Assembly (NCBI GenBank): GCA_036278455.1
Contig: DASULB010000600.1
Span: 1 to 13,716, forward strand
Source of the DNA: FW021-bin31 sp036278455
GTDB taxonomy: Bacteria > Bacteroidota > Bacteroidia > Chitinophagales > Chitinophagaceae
Length of the DNA stretch: 13,716 nucleotides
Direction of reading: 5' to 3'
Below are positions 1-6,542 of the stretch, piece by piece; positions within the stretch are counted from its first letter, which is position 1; each line of letters begins with the position of its first letter. Under the pieces are notes generated by a model that had not been told where the DNA came from, made no database searches, and saw only the letters and a program-made list of their open reading frames with translations. Made by a program: the position numbers and the translations under genes.

Positions 1-459
1 AGTGTTCAAAAAAGAAGCTATACCCTAAAGAATGAGAAAAAAAAGATGGACTGATGGAACTGTATTTCCCAGGCAAACTTGGAAAAGGCTCTTCGGGGCG
101 CACCTACAGAATGCAAAATTATCCAGAGAAGTTTAGATATATACTGTCATGGTTTATCGCCCAGAGCGGTGAAAAGGGTACACTATGACGGTGCGAAAAG
201 GACAATGGATTGGGGTATTGAGAGCAAAAGGGTTGTTGTGAAATATTTAAATAATCTATGCTTTGTTAGACAAAGATTTATGCAGAAAATAATGATCCAC
301 AAAGATTCAAATACTATCCCTATAACTATTAAACCTGAAAAGTGGCAATTTTAATGAGCTATAGCGCCGTCCCATCTTCTTCTTTCTTTTGCCCGGCCAC
401 ACCTATTATCCTTTTGCTTTCCCCTCCAGGGTCTCATTGTTTCTGCTTTACTCCTCCCA
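1..459. other. AT-rich region without a supported gene
   Basis: No convincing gene is visible. The longest plus-strand open frame (79-354, 91 codons) opens with TTG, has no recognisable ribosome site, and translates to a sequence with no domain I recognise, so I do not call it. A small perfect inverted repeat (CTTTGT-TAG-ACAAAG, 261-275) lies inside it. Bases 360-459, just downstream of the sigma gene stop, are strongly pyrimidine-rich on the plus strand and hold no clear terminator. There is no sign of the FecR-type anti-sigma gene that often follows ECF sigma genes in this phylum. Confidence 0.5.
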
Positions 460-1008
460 TTACAAATTCTCCATCGAAAGTCTCTTCAAGGCCTGGGAAA
501 TATGATATTCAACAGTCTTAACCGAAATATTGAGTGTCTGGCTTATTTCCGCATAAGTGAGCCCATCGAAACGGCTGAGATAAAAGATATCCCGTGTTTT
601 TTGAGATACCGATTCAAACAGAGAAACGATATGCCCCTGCAGGTCTTTATAACGAATGTATTCTTCCGTGTTATTGACAGCAATGGGGATTGTTGTCCGG
701 TTAAGGGAGGTAGCCTTTTTTTGTTTTATTTTCAGATAAAAGAAGGTAGTATACTTTGCGCATCGTACCAGATAATTTTCTAAAGGGCCCCTTAATTCTA
801 ACCTTTCCCTCCGTGACCATACAGAAATAAAGACATCCTGTACGATGTCTTCGGCGTCCTGCTCAGAATGCGTATAATAAAATGCAATATTATAAAGCTT
901 AGCCCAGTACAACTTATATATGAACTTAAAAACTACCGGGTCACCCTCCTTGAGGCCGGATAATAAATAAGCATCGTCGAAATTATGAGGGGTAAAAGTT
1001 GCTCCCAT
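460..1008 (-). CDS. ECF-type RNA polymerase sigma-70 factor (Bacteroidetes family), orphan
   Basis: This 182-residue protein has the two-domain layout of extracytoplasmic-function sigma factors, which bind core RNA polymerase and redirect it to a small regulon. Region 2 lies at about residues 22-85 and includes the DAEDIVQDVFISVW stretch (51-64), typical of the core-binding and -10-recognition helices. Region 4 lies at about 130-178, with the helix-turn-helix FDGLTYAEISQTLNISVKTVEYHIS (about 147-171). Length is normal for the family. In Bacteroidota such genes usually sit before a FecR anti-sigma gene and a SusC/SusD pair. Neither neighbour is present here: downstream is empty and upstream is a gap followed by an oppositely oriented acyltransferase. 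Its signal and regulon therefore cannot be read from context. The ATG at 1008 lies only about 10 bases after a good -7 box. Family assignment is confident; specific role is unknown. Confidence 0.93.
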   Translation of the reverse strand: MGATFTPHNFDDAYLLSGLKEGDPVVFKFIYKLYWAKLYNIAFYYTHSEQDAEDIVQDVFISVWSRRERLELRGPLENYLVRCAKYTTFFYLKIKQKKATSLNRTTIPIAVNNTEEYIRYKDLQGHIVSLFESVSQKTRDIFYLSRFDGLTYAEISQTLNISVKTVEYHISQALKRLSMENL

Positions 1009-1018
1009 GATAATAGTT

Positions 1019-1048
1019 CAAATGTAAAGCTACTCACTTTAAATTGAA
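1019..1048 (-). promoter_or_regulatory. Putative Bacteroidota promoter of the ECF sigma gene
   Basis: On the minus strand, TACATTTG (1026-1019) matches the Bacteroidota -7 consensus TAnnTTTG exactly. TTC (1048-1046) lies 19 bases upstream where TTG is expected. The predicted transcription start is around 1012, giving a 5' leader of only a few bases before the ATG at 1008. That would make the mRNA near-leaderless. This is consensus matching only. Confidence 0.5.
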
Positions 1049-1121
1049 TCGGATTATATGATTTTACCCAATTCTGTTTCAATTTTACCTTCTTTTAATT
1101 ATTTTGACACCTAATTCTATA

Positions 1122-1135
1122 TGTAAACGATTGCA
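1122..1135. promoter_or_regulatory. LacI/GalR-family operator-like dyad
   Basis: TGTAAACGATTGCA is a 14-base imperfect palindrome around a central CG, with TGnAA and TTnCA flanks as in LacI/GalR-family operators. Five of seven positions are symmetric. It overlaps a perfect 10-base palindrome, GATTGCAATC (1129-1138). It lies about 115 bases upstream of the sigma start and 350 upstream of the acyltransferase. No LacI-type regulator is in the window, so function is only a guess. Confidence 0.25.
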
Positions 1136-1484
1136 ATCTTTCAGTAGTGTTATTGACCAAACGCCTTTTTTAGAAACCCTCATTAGGAGTTAATATTAAA
1201 TCATTATTTGAACTAAATGCCTACATTGTATCCAAGGCTTACCATTTGTTTCCGCCCCAATTCCAATAAAAAAAATGATCAGGGTGCACTTCTGTTGGCA
1301 TTACTTTTCATTATTTATTGCCCTTCTATCTCATCACTCTTTGGCAGGAACCACAAGATAATGAGGAATCATAAAAAAAGTAGCCTTCCTCTAACATTCC
1401 CTGGGGCAGGCTCAAAAATATTTATGAAAATTAATATAACTGTTTGTACTTTTCGGAGAATTATACTCTTTAATCCATCAATAC

Positions 1485-2615
1485 ATGACATCCTTACGTG
1501 AACGTTTTGTTTCTCTTGATGTATTTCGTGGCCTTACTATTTGTTTGATGATCGTCGTCAATACGCCGGGCAGCGGCGCCAGCGCCTTTGCTCCCTTGCA
1601 TCATTCACACTGGTTCGGTTGCACACCTACCGATCTGGTTTTTCCCTCCTTTTTGTTTGCAGTAGGAAACGCCATGAGCTTCTCCATCAAAAAATATGAA
1701 GCCATCGGTAATTCCGCTGTGCTGCGGAAAGTCATCAGGCGCACCCTGCTTATTTTTCTTATCGGCTACCTCATGTACTGGTTCCCTTTTGTGCACCAGT
1801 TGGCGGATGGCAGCTGGGGGGTGAAGCCCATCTCCCACACCCGCATCATGGGCGTGCTGCAACGCATTGCCCTATGCTATTTCTTCGGTTCACTGATCGT
1901 TCACTTTTTCTCAAAGCGGACCGCCATTATCGTTTCAGTTATCCTTTTACTGGGATACTGGGCGCTGCTTTATCTTTTCGGTAATCCGGGGGCGGAACTG
2001 ACCATGACAGGGAATGCCGTGCTGAAACTTGATACCTTTTTATTCGGTCCCGCACATCTCTACCATGGGGAAGGCATTCCTTTTGATCCCGAAGGTGTAT
2101 TGAGCACCTTACCGGCAATCGTAAATGTCATCGCGGGTTTTATCGCCGGAGAGTTTATCCAGCGTAAGGGAAAGAATTTTGAATGCGTGGCCAAACTGAT
2201 GATGTGGGGTGCCCTGCTCATCTTCTTCGGCCTGTTCTGGGACCAGTTCTTCCCTATCGGGAAAAAGATCTGGACCAGCTCCTTCGTCGTGTATACCGTC
2301 GGCATTGACCTGATCGTGATCTCCTTGTTAATCTACGCCATTGAAATGCGTAGCTGGAAAAGAGGGACTTACTTTTTTAAGGTTTTCGGAAGAAATCCGC
2401 TTTCTATTTATCTGTTATCGGAGTTGCTGGTGGTCGTTTTATTTATGATCCACGCCGGAGGTGACAGTAACTTTTTTAACTGGATCAACACTTCATTTTA
2501 CCAGGTAATCATCCCGGGGCCTTGGGGGTCATTGCTTTTCGCCCTTTCGTTTATGCTGGTATGCTGGCTTGTCGGATTATGGCTGGATAAACGAAAGATT
2601 TACATTAAAATTTAA
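1485..2615 (+). CDS. DUF5009 / heparan-alpha-glucosaminide N-acetyltransferase-like membrane acyltransferase
   Basis: This 376-residue polytopic inner-membrane protein has around ten hydrophobic segments. The N-terminus carries the family signature LDVFRGLTICLMIVVN (11-26). It is followed by H40-S-H-W43 and TPTDLVFPSFLFAVG (47-61). In HGSNAT relatives the corresponding H-x-x-W histidine is thought to carry the acetyl group across the membrane. Further family-like stretches are DPEGVLSTLPAI (201-212), KKIWTSSFVVYTVGIDL (260-276) and FGRNPLSIYLLSE (301-313). Bacterial members probably acylate sugars of glycans or the envelope, but the substrate is unknown and no glycan genes adjoin. The ATG at 1485 is chosen because the signature begins ten residues later. 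It is a monocistronic unit converging on the lipoprotein gene, with a 20-base gap and no obvious terminator. Confidence 0.9.
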   Translation: MTSLRERFVSLDVFRGLTICLMIVVNTPGSGASAFAPLHHSHWFGCTPTDLVFPSFLFAVGNAMSFSIKKYEAIGNSAVLRKVIRRTLLIFLIGYLMYWFPFVHQLADGSWGVKPISHTRIMGVLQRIALCYFFGSLIVHFFSKRTAIIVSVILLLGYWALLYLFGNPGAELTMTGNAVLKLDTFLFGPAHLYHGEGIPFDPEGVLSTLPAIVNVIAGFIAGEFIQRKGKNFECVAKLMMWGALLIFFGLFWDQFFPIGKKIWTSSFVVYTVGIDLIVISLLIYAIEMRSWKRGTYFFKVFGRNPLSIYLLSELLVVVLFMIHAGGDSNFFNWINTSFYQVIIPGPWGSLLFALSFMLVCWLVGLWLDKRKIYIKI

Positions 2616-2635
2616 GTATTTCGTTTAGGAGGGAA

Positions 2636-3562
2636 TCATCGCGTTAGTTTATACGCGGCTACCGTGTTGCCTGTAAAGGTGGGGACAACAAGCAACTGGC
2701 TGTCGGGCAAAAACGTGATATCCGCTGTATTGAAGTGTTTCTTTCGGGTATCCAGTAATTTGTCGGCACTCCCATCAGCCTTGACATAATAGACCTCTCC
2801 CACCCACCTTGATGCGAGGAGATCACTGTCGTTCACTGCCGTCAGACCGTCACCACCTTTCACCGCATCGGAGAACAGATTCAGTTTCCGTGAAGTGGTA
2901 TCGTAGGTATAAATCCCATCGGCCGCGAGTATCCACAATTTCCGGTTTTTCCAGAGCAAGCCATTGGCGCCTTTCATTTCCTGGCTACCCAGGTAGATGG
3001 ATATCTTTCCGTTCGCGTACAGGAAGACTTTACCCTGACGCGTGTCGGACATGTATACATTACCCGCGTCATCTACGGCGATATCATTGAGAAAGGTAGC
3101 CCCTGGTATATATATCTTTGTCTTGATCTTTGCCTTTTTCATGTCAATAATGACCAGCGAATCCAGATCGGCGGCGTATAACATCCCTTGGTACATACCC
3201 AGTCCCTTGGGGGCATCCAGTCCGTCTACCCAATGCAGTTTTACGATTTTCCCGTCCGGTGCCAATTGTGATATAAAGCCATTGCCATCCTTGGCAGCCC
3301 CGTCACCATCGATGTTTGACACGTAAAGAATCTTTTGCGCCGAATCCCAAAGTGCTGATTCGGGTGCCCGAACCGAGGTATCCGTCTCCCAGACCTTCTC
3401 CAGGGTGGTCTTGGCCGGGGCATTCTTTGTATTACCGGTGCCACTGGTGTCACCGGAGGAGTTTACCGAAGAGGAACCGCCACCGCCACAAGCTGTCAAA
3501 AAGAGGCTTCCTGTAAACAGCAAAGCCATACCCGATAAAAAGGTGTTTTTTTTCATATCCAT
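2636..3562 (-). CDS. SMP-30/gluconolactonase-like beta-propeller lipoprotein
   Basis: This 308-residue protein begins with a lipoprotein signal peptide ending in the lipobox LTAC (Cys25), then a Gly/Ser/Asn-rich tether (26-50). The rest resembles a six-bladed SMP-30/gluconolactonase propeller. The four positions that bind the divalent metal in that family appear to be kept: E68 (APESALW), N159 (FLNDIAVDDAGNVYMSD), N200 (GANGLLW) and D238 (GGDGLTAV). By my motif alignment these match human SMP-30 E18, N103, N154 and D204. Known members hydrolyse sugar lactones or organophosphates; the substrate here is unknown and it could be a binding protein. No acidic residues follow Cys25, so a Bacteroidota surface-export signal is not obvious and a periplasm-facing anchor is more likely. 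A second start (ATG at 3556, MKKN) is equally plausible. Confidence 0.85.
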   Translation of the reverse strand: MDMKKNTFLSGMALLFTGSLFLTACGGGGSSSVNSSGDTSGTGNTKNAPAKTTLEKVWETDTSVRAPESALWDSAQKILYVSNIDGDGAAKDGNGFISQLAPDGKIVKLHWVDGLDAPKGLGMYQGMLYAADLDSLVIIDMKKAKIKTKIYIPGATFLNDIAVDDAGNVYMSDTRQGKVFLYANGKISIYLGSQEMKGANGLLWKNRKLWILAADGIYTYDTTSRKLNLFSDAVKGGDGLTAVNDSDLLASRWVGEVYYVKADGSADKLLDTRKKHFNTADITFLPDSQLLVVPTFTGNTVAAYKLTR

Positions 3563-3587
3563 AAGACGTTTAAATGCCCGCCTACCG

Positions 3588-3620
3588 CTAAGATAACGAA
3601 AAGGAGCGGATTGATTTCAA
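3588..3620 (-). promoter_or_regulatory. Putative promoter of the SMP-30-like lipoprotein gene
   Basis: On the minus strand, TTG (3620-3618) is separated by 22 bases from TATCTTAG (3595-3588). The latter matches the TAnnTTTG consensus at all but one position. Predicted transcription would start around 3581, leaving a leader of about 20-25 bases before the start codon. This is consensus matching only. Confidence 0.4.
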
Positions 3621-3665
3621 CTTTGTTATCCCCCTACCATTCATCACTATTTCCGAACAAAGCCG

Positions 3666-3695
3666 TTTTCCTGACGTTATAAAAAATTACCTTTG
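3666..3695 (+). promoter_or_regulatory. Putative promoter of the RND efflux operon
   Basis: TACCTTTG (3688-3695) matches the Bacteroidota -7 consensus exactly, and TTT (3666-3668) sits 19 bases upstream in the -33 position. Predicted start of transcription is near 3702. This argues for translation from the ATG at 3721 rather than the in-frame TTG at 3712. The -7 box lies inside the inverted repeat 3674-3712. Confidence 0.55.
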
Positions 3696-3712
3696 CCTGC
3701 TATTTATAACGT
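3674..3712. promoter_or_regulatory. Perfect 10-bp inverted repeat flanking the efflux -7 box (candidate operator)
   Basis: ACGTTATAAA (3674-3683) and TTTATAACGT (3703-3712) are exact reverse complements separated by 19 bases. The -7 box TACCTTTG lies in the middle of the spacer. The left arm is upstream of the predicted transcription start, so a hairpin in the mRNA is unlikely. A dimeric DNA-binding repressor fits better. No TetR, MarR or AraC regulator gene adjoins the operon, so the protein that would bind is not known. Confidence 0.5.
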
Positions 3713-3720
3713 TGGAATTT

Positions 3721-5145
3721 ATGTCGTTATTTTCAAAGTGTCATTCCCCTGAAAACGCTTTCCGGGTGATTGTCCGGCCCGGGTCAACGCTTTGGTTGGC
3801 CTCATTCACCTTTTTGCTCATCTTCATGGCGCTGCGGGCCGGAGCACAAACAGATAGCGCTGCGCAGAGCAAAATCCATCATTTCGATCTGAACGATTGC
3901 ATCCAATATGGCCTGGCACACCAACATGACGTCAAGAACGCCAGGCTTGACCAGCAATATGCCACCGAGCAGGTAAAGGAAAATACTGCCAAATTATTTC
4001 CGCATGCTGATATCAGCGGAAGCTTCGTAGACAACCTGAAATTAGCCACTACCCTGATCCCAGACTTTTCCAGCGGTAATCTGAATCATAAAATCCCGGT
4101 ACAGTTTGGCAACAAATATACTTCTTCGGTGAGCGGGCAGGTCAATCAAACGGTCTTCAACAGCAACTATTTCATCGGGCTTAAAGCCGCCAAGGTATAT
4201 GAGGATCTGTCCGTAAAAAGTCTGAACACAACTGAAATAACCACCCGTGTGAATGTGACGAAAGCCTATTACAATGTACTTGTAAATAAGGAAAGCCTTC
4301 GTATCGGCCGCTCGAATGTGGATCATCTTGACAAATCACTGCGCGATATCAAGGCGAAATACCAGGCAGGTATATCCGAAACGGTGGATGTGAACAGGAT
4401 ACAGGTGCAGTACAACAACGCGCGCACCGGCATTGAAAATCAGCTGCGTTTGCTGGTATACAGCCTTGATCAGTTAAAGTTCCAGATGGGCCTTCCCCTA
4501 AAGGACTCGCTGGATCTCTCGCAAACAGTGCAGGATTTCACGCCGCGATCTCTCGGCATGGATACCCTGGGATATAGCCTTAACGACCGTCCCGAATATG
4601 GCATGCAGCAGATCCAGACCCAACTGAACCAGTTGAGCCTGAAAAGCACGAAGCTTTCATTTTTGCCCTCGCTGTCGGCATATGTCAATTACGGTTACAA
4701 TTACTTCGGGCCCACCTTTTCTGATTTGTATAGCAAGGGATACGGCAATTCAGCCATCGGGCTTTCGCTGAATTTTCCGATCTTTTCCGGCACGGAACGC
4801 ATTCACCAGACCAATGAAGCCAGGATTACGCTGGAACAATCCCAAAACGACCTGAGCCACCTGGCACAGCAAATCAGGTTAGAGGTTAAAAACGCGTACG
4901 TCAATTACCAGAATAACCAGGCACAACTCGCGACCCAGGAAGAAAACATGAAGCTTACACAGGGAGTATACGACAGGATACAATATAAATTCAACCAGGG
5001 GGTTTCCTCCAGCCTGGATCTGCTTTCCGCCGAAAACGAACTACAGGGGGCGCAAAACAATTACATAGACGCCCTGCTGAACGCACTGATGAGCAAGGTC
5101 GACCTGCAGCAGGCCATGGGCAGGATCAATCCGTCTTCACCCTGA
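3721..5145 (+). CDS. TolC/OprM-type outer-membrane efflux factor
   Basis: This is the outer-membrane channel of a tripartite RND efflux pump. Its trimer spans the outer membrane and periplasm and docks on the adaptor. From the ATG at 3721 it is 474 residues, normal for the family. An N-terminal hydrophobic segment ending near LRAGAQ is a probable signal peptide, with a long n-region of about 25 residues. The mature part shows the two tandem outer-membrane-efflux repeats. The first starts at FDLNDCIQYGLAHQHDVKNARLD. The second ends in the typical motif GVSSSLDLLSAENELQGAQNNYIDALLNALMSKVDLQQAMG. Long Gln/Asn-rich alpha-helical stretches match the periplasmic barrel. No lipobox is visible. It is the first gene of the operon; 160 bases to the adaptor start hold no clear promoter. 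An in-frame TTG at 3712 would add three residues. Confidence 0.93.
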   Translation: MSLFSKCHSPENAFRVIVRPGSTLWLASFTFLLIFMALRAGAQTDSAAQSKIHHFDLNDCIQYGLAHQHDVKNARLDQQYATEQVKENTAKLFPHADISGSFVDNLKLATTLIPDFSSGNLNHKIPVQFGNKYTSSVSGQVNQTVFNSNYFIGLKAAKVYEDLSVKSLNTTEITTRVNVTKAYYNVLVNKESLRIGRSNVDHLDKSLRDIKAKYQAGISETVDVNRIQVQYNNARTGIENQLRLLVYSLDQLKFQMGLPLKDSLDLSQTVQDFTPRSLGMDTLGYSLNDRPEYGMQQIQTQLNQLSLKSTKLSFLPSLSAYVNYGYNYFGPTFSDLYSKGYGNSAIGLSLNFPIFSGTERIHQTNEARITLEQSQNDLSHLAQQIRLEVKNAYVNYQNNQAQLATQEENMKLTQGVYDRIQYKFNQGVSSSLDLLSAENELQGAQNNYIDALLNALMSKVDLQQAMGRINPSSP

Positions 5146-5305
5146 CCGGGAAACGGAGGAATGCGGGGCATAAAAGAAGCACGTGGTGAAGGGATACGGG
5201 ACAAAAAACAGAACAAAAAAAGACTTTTCCACTTCCAGCCTTTAGACTTAAGGCACCATGAGAATCTCAAATTTCAAATATCATTCAATTCAATTCCGGC
5301 AGGAC

Positions 5306-6493
5306 ATGAAAACATATATAGGCAATATCATAAAAGCAAACTCTAACCTGAAGACCTTGCCAGAGGCTTTTCGTAAAAGCATCCCGCGGGGAACGGTCGT
5401 AGCCACCCTGCTGGCCACCGGAATCGCCGCGTTGTCATCTTGCGGGGGTAGCCCCGCCCCAACTGCCGGCATGCGTCCGCCGCGCGCCACTGTGACCGTC
5501 TATACTGCAAATCCGGCCGTCTATACGGTCACCGAAAAATTCGCTGCTACCCTCATGGCCAATAGCGTCGTGCAGCTTCGACCGGATGTCACCGGTTACC
5601 TGGAAGCCATCCGGGTAAAGGATGGCAGTGATGTAAGGAAAGGACAGCCTTTATACGACATTGACAAAAGCCGTTACCAGGCGGCCTACAATCAGGCGCA
5701 GGCTTCCTTACAACAGGCCAAAGCCGACCTGGCCCAAAAGCAGCGGGACCTGAAAAGATATCAGGATCTGCTCCAACACGACGCCATTGCCCAGCAGGTG
5801 GCGGATCAGGCGGCTACGGCGGTCAAGACGTCTCAGGCCAATATGGCCGCCGCCCAGGCTTCCCTCGCCAAGGCCGCCACCGATCTGAACCATGCTGTTC
5901 TCCATGCGCCCATTAGCGGAAAGATCGGCATCGCGCAAGTGAAGATCGGCGACATCATCAATGCCGGTCAAACCCTTGTCAACACGATTGTAAATGACAA
6001 CCCCATTTATGCCGACTTTAATGTCCCGCAATCCGATTACCGCTTTTTTGGTAAAAAATCCTCGGATATAAAATATCATTTGCAGCTGGCCGACAGCTCG
6101 AAGTATAACGAACCGGGAAAACTGCTGGTGATCAACAATGTTGTGGATCCCACTACCGGCACCATTCAGATCCGGCTGGAATTTCCGAACACAAAAGGTT
6201 TGTTGAAATCGGGAATGAATGCGGTTGTGTTGGTGAGCCACCCTTCTGACAGTAATACGATGGCCATCCCCACCAAAGCATTGATCCAGACACTCGCGGA
6301 AACCAGCGTTTATACGGTCGGAAGCGGAAACGTCATACAGTCAAAACCAGTCGTGCCAGGATCGCAACTGGACAGTCTTACCCTTGTAAAAGGGTTGCAA
6401 CCCGGAGAAAAGGTGGTCATAAACGGACTGCAGAAAGCCAGGCCGGGAGATACCGTCAATGTGATGACAGATACGACCAATGGAACAAGATAA
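5306..6493 (+). CDS. RND efflux periplasmic adaptor (membrane fusion protein), lipoprotein
   Basis: This is the HlyD/AcrA-type adaptor linking the inner-membrane pump to the outer-membrane channel. From the ATG at 5306 it has 395 residues. A hydrophobic stretch ends in the lipobox LSSC (Cys46), so the protein is probably lipid-anchored like AcrA. Then come the first lipoyl half (VQLRPDVTGYLEAIRVKDGSDVRKGQPLYDID), an alpha-hairpin rich in Ala/Gln with RYQDLLQHDAIAQQVADQA, and the second lipoyl half (HAPISGKIGIAQVKIGDIINAGQTLV). The beta-barrel and membrane-proximal domains follow, ending with LQPGEKVVINGLQKARPGDTV. The start is uncertain. An upstream ATG at 5258 has an AAGG at good spacing but would give a 62-residue leader. 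A TTG at 5357 would give a more usual 29-residue signal peptide. The pump gene follows after 49 bases. Confidence 0.93.
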   Translation: MKTYIGNIIKANSNLKTLPEAFRKSIPRGTVVATLLATGIAALSSCGGSPAPTAGMRPPRATVTVYTANPAVYTVTEKFAATLMANSVVQLRPDVTGYLEAIRVKDGSDVRKGQPLYDIDKSRYQAAYNQAQASLQQAKADLAQKQRDLKRYQDLLQHDAIAQQVADQAATAVKTSQANMAAAQASLAKAATDLNHAVLHAPISGKIGIAQVKIGDIINAGQTLVNTIVNDNPIYADFNVPQSDYRFFGKKSSDIKYHLQLADSSKYNEPGKLLVINNVVDPTTGTIQIRLEFPNTKGLLKSGMNAVVLVSHPSDSNTMAIPTKALIQTLAETSVYTVGSGNVIQSKPVVPGSQLDSLTLVKGLQPGEKVVINGLQKARPGDTVNVMTDTTNGTR

Positions 6494-6500
6494 AAGGTAG

Positions 6501-6540
6501 GGACGACCCACTGCTCGTCCAATCAAGCATAACTCGAGCA
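6501..6540 (+). promoter_or_regulatory. Two mutually exclusive hairpins before the pump start codon
   Basis: GGACGA (6501-6506) can pair with TCGTCC (6515-6520). TGCTCG (6512-6517) can instead pair with CGAGCA (6535-6540). The two stems share bases 6515-6517, so only one can form. The second ends two bases before the pump ATG at 6543 and would cover the ribosome-binding region. Each stem is only six base pairs, so chance is possible. Confidence 0.3.
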
Positions 6541-6542
6541 TC

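Larger units (their letters stand above)
1009..1484. other. AT-rich divergent intergenic region
   Basis: This 476-base gap separates the sigma gene (minus) from the acyltransferase (plus). It holds the sigma promoter and a LacI-operator-like dyad at 1122-1135. A 94-codon plus-strand open frame (1217-1501) overlaps the acyltransferase start, resembles no protein I know, and is not called. For the acyltransferase the best -7-like match is TACTTTTC at 1447-1454, but I see no TTG at the right distance, so its promoter is not assigned. Confidence 0.5.

Noticed and set aside
79..354. 91-codon plus-strand open frame
   Set aside because: TTG start, no ribosome site, no recognisable domain and unconvincing composition. 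Probably chance in AT-rich DNA.
1217..1501. 94-codon plus-strand open frame before the acyltransferase
   Set aside because: It overlaps the well-supported acyltransferase start, has no domain, and reads like noncoding translation.
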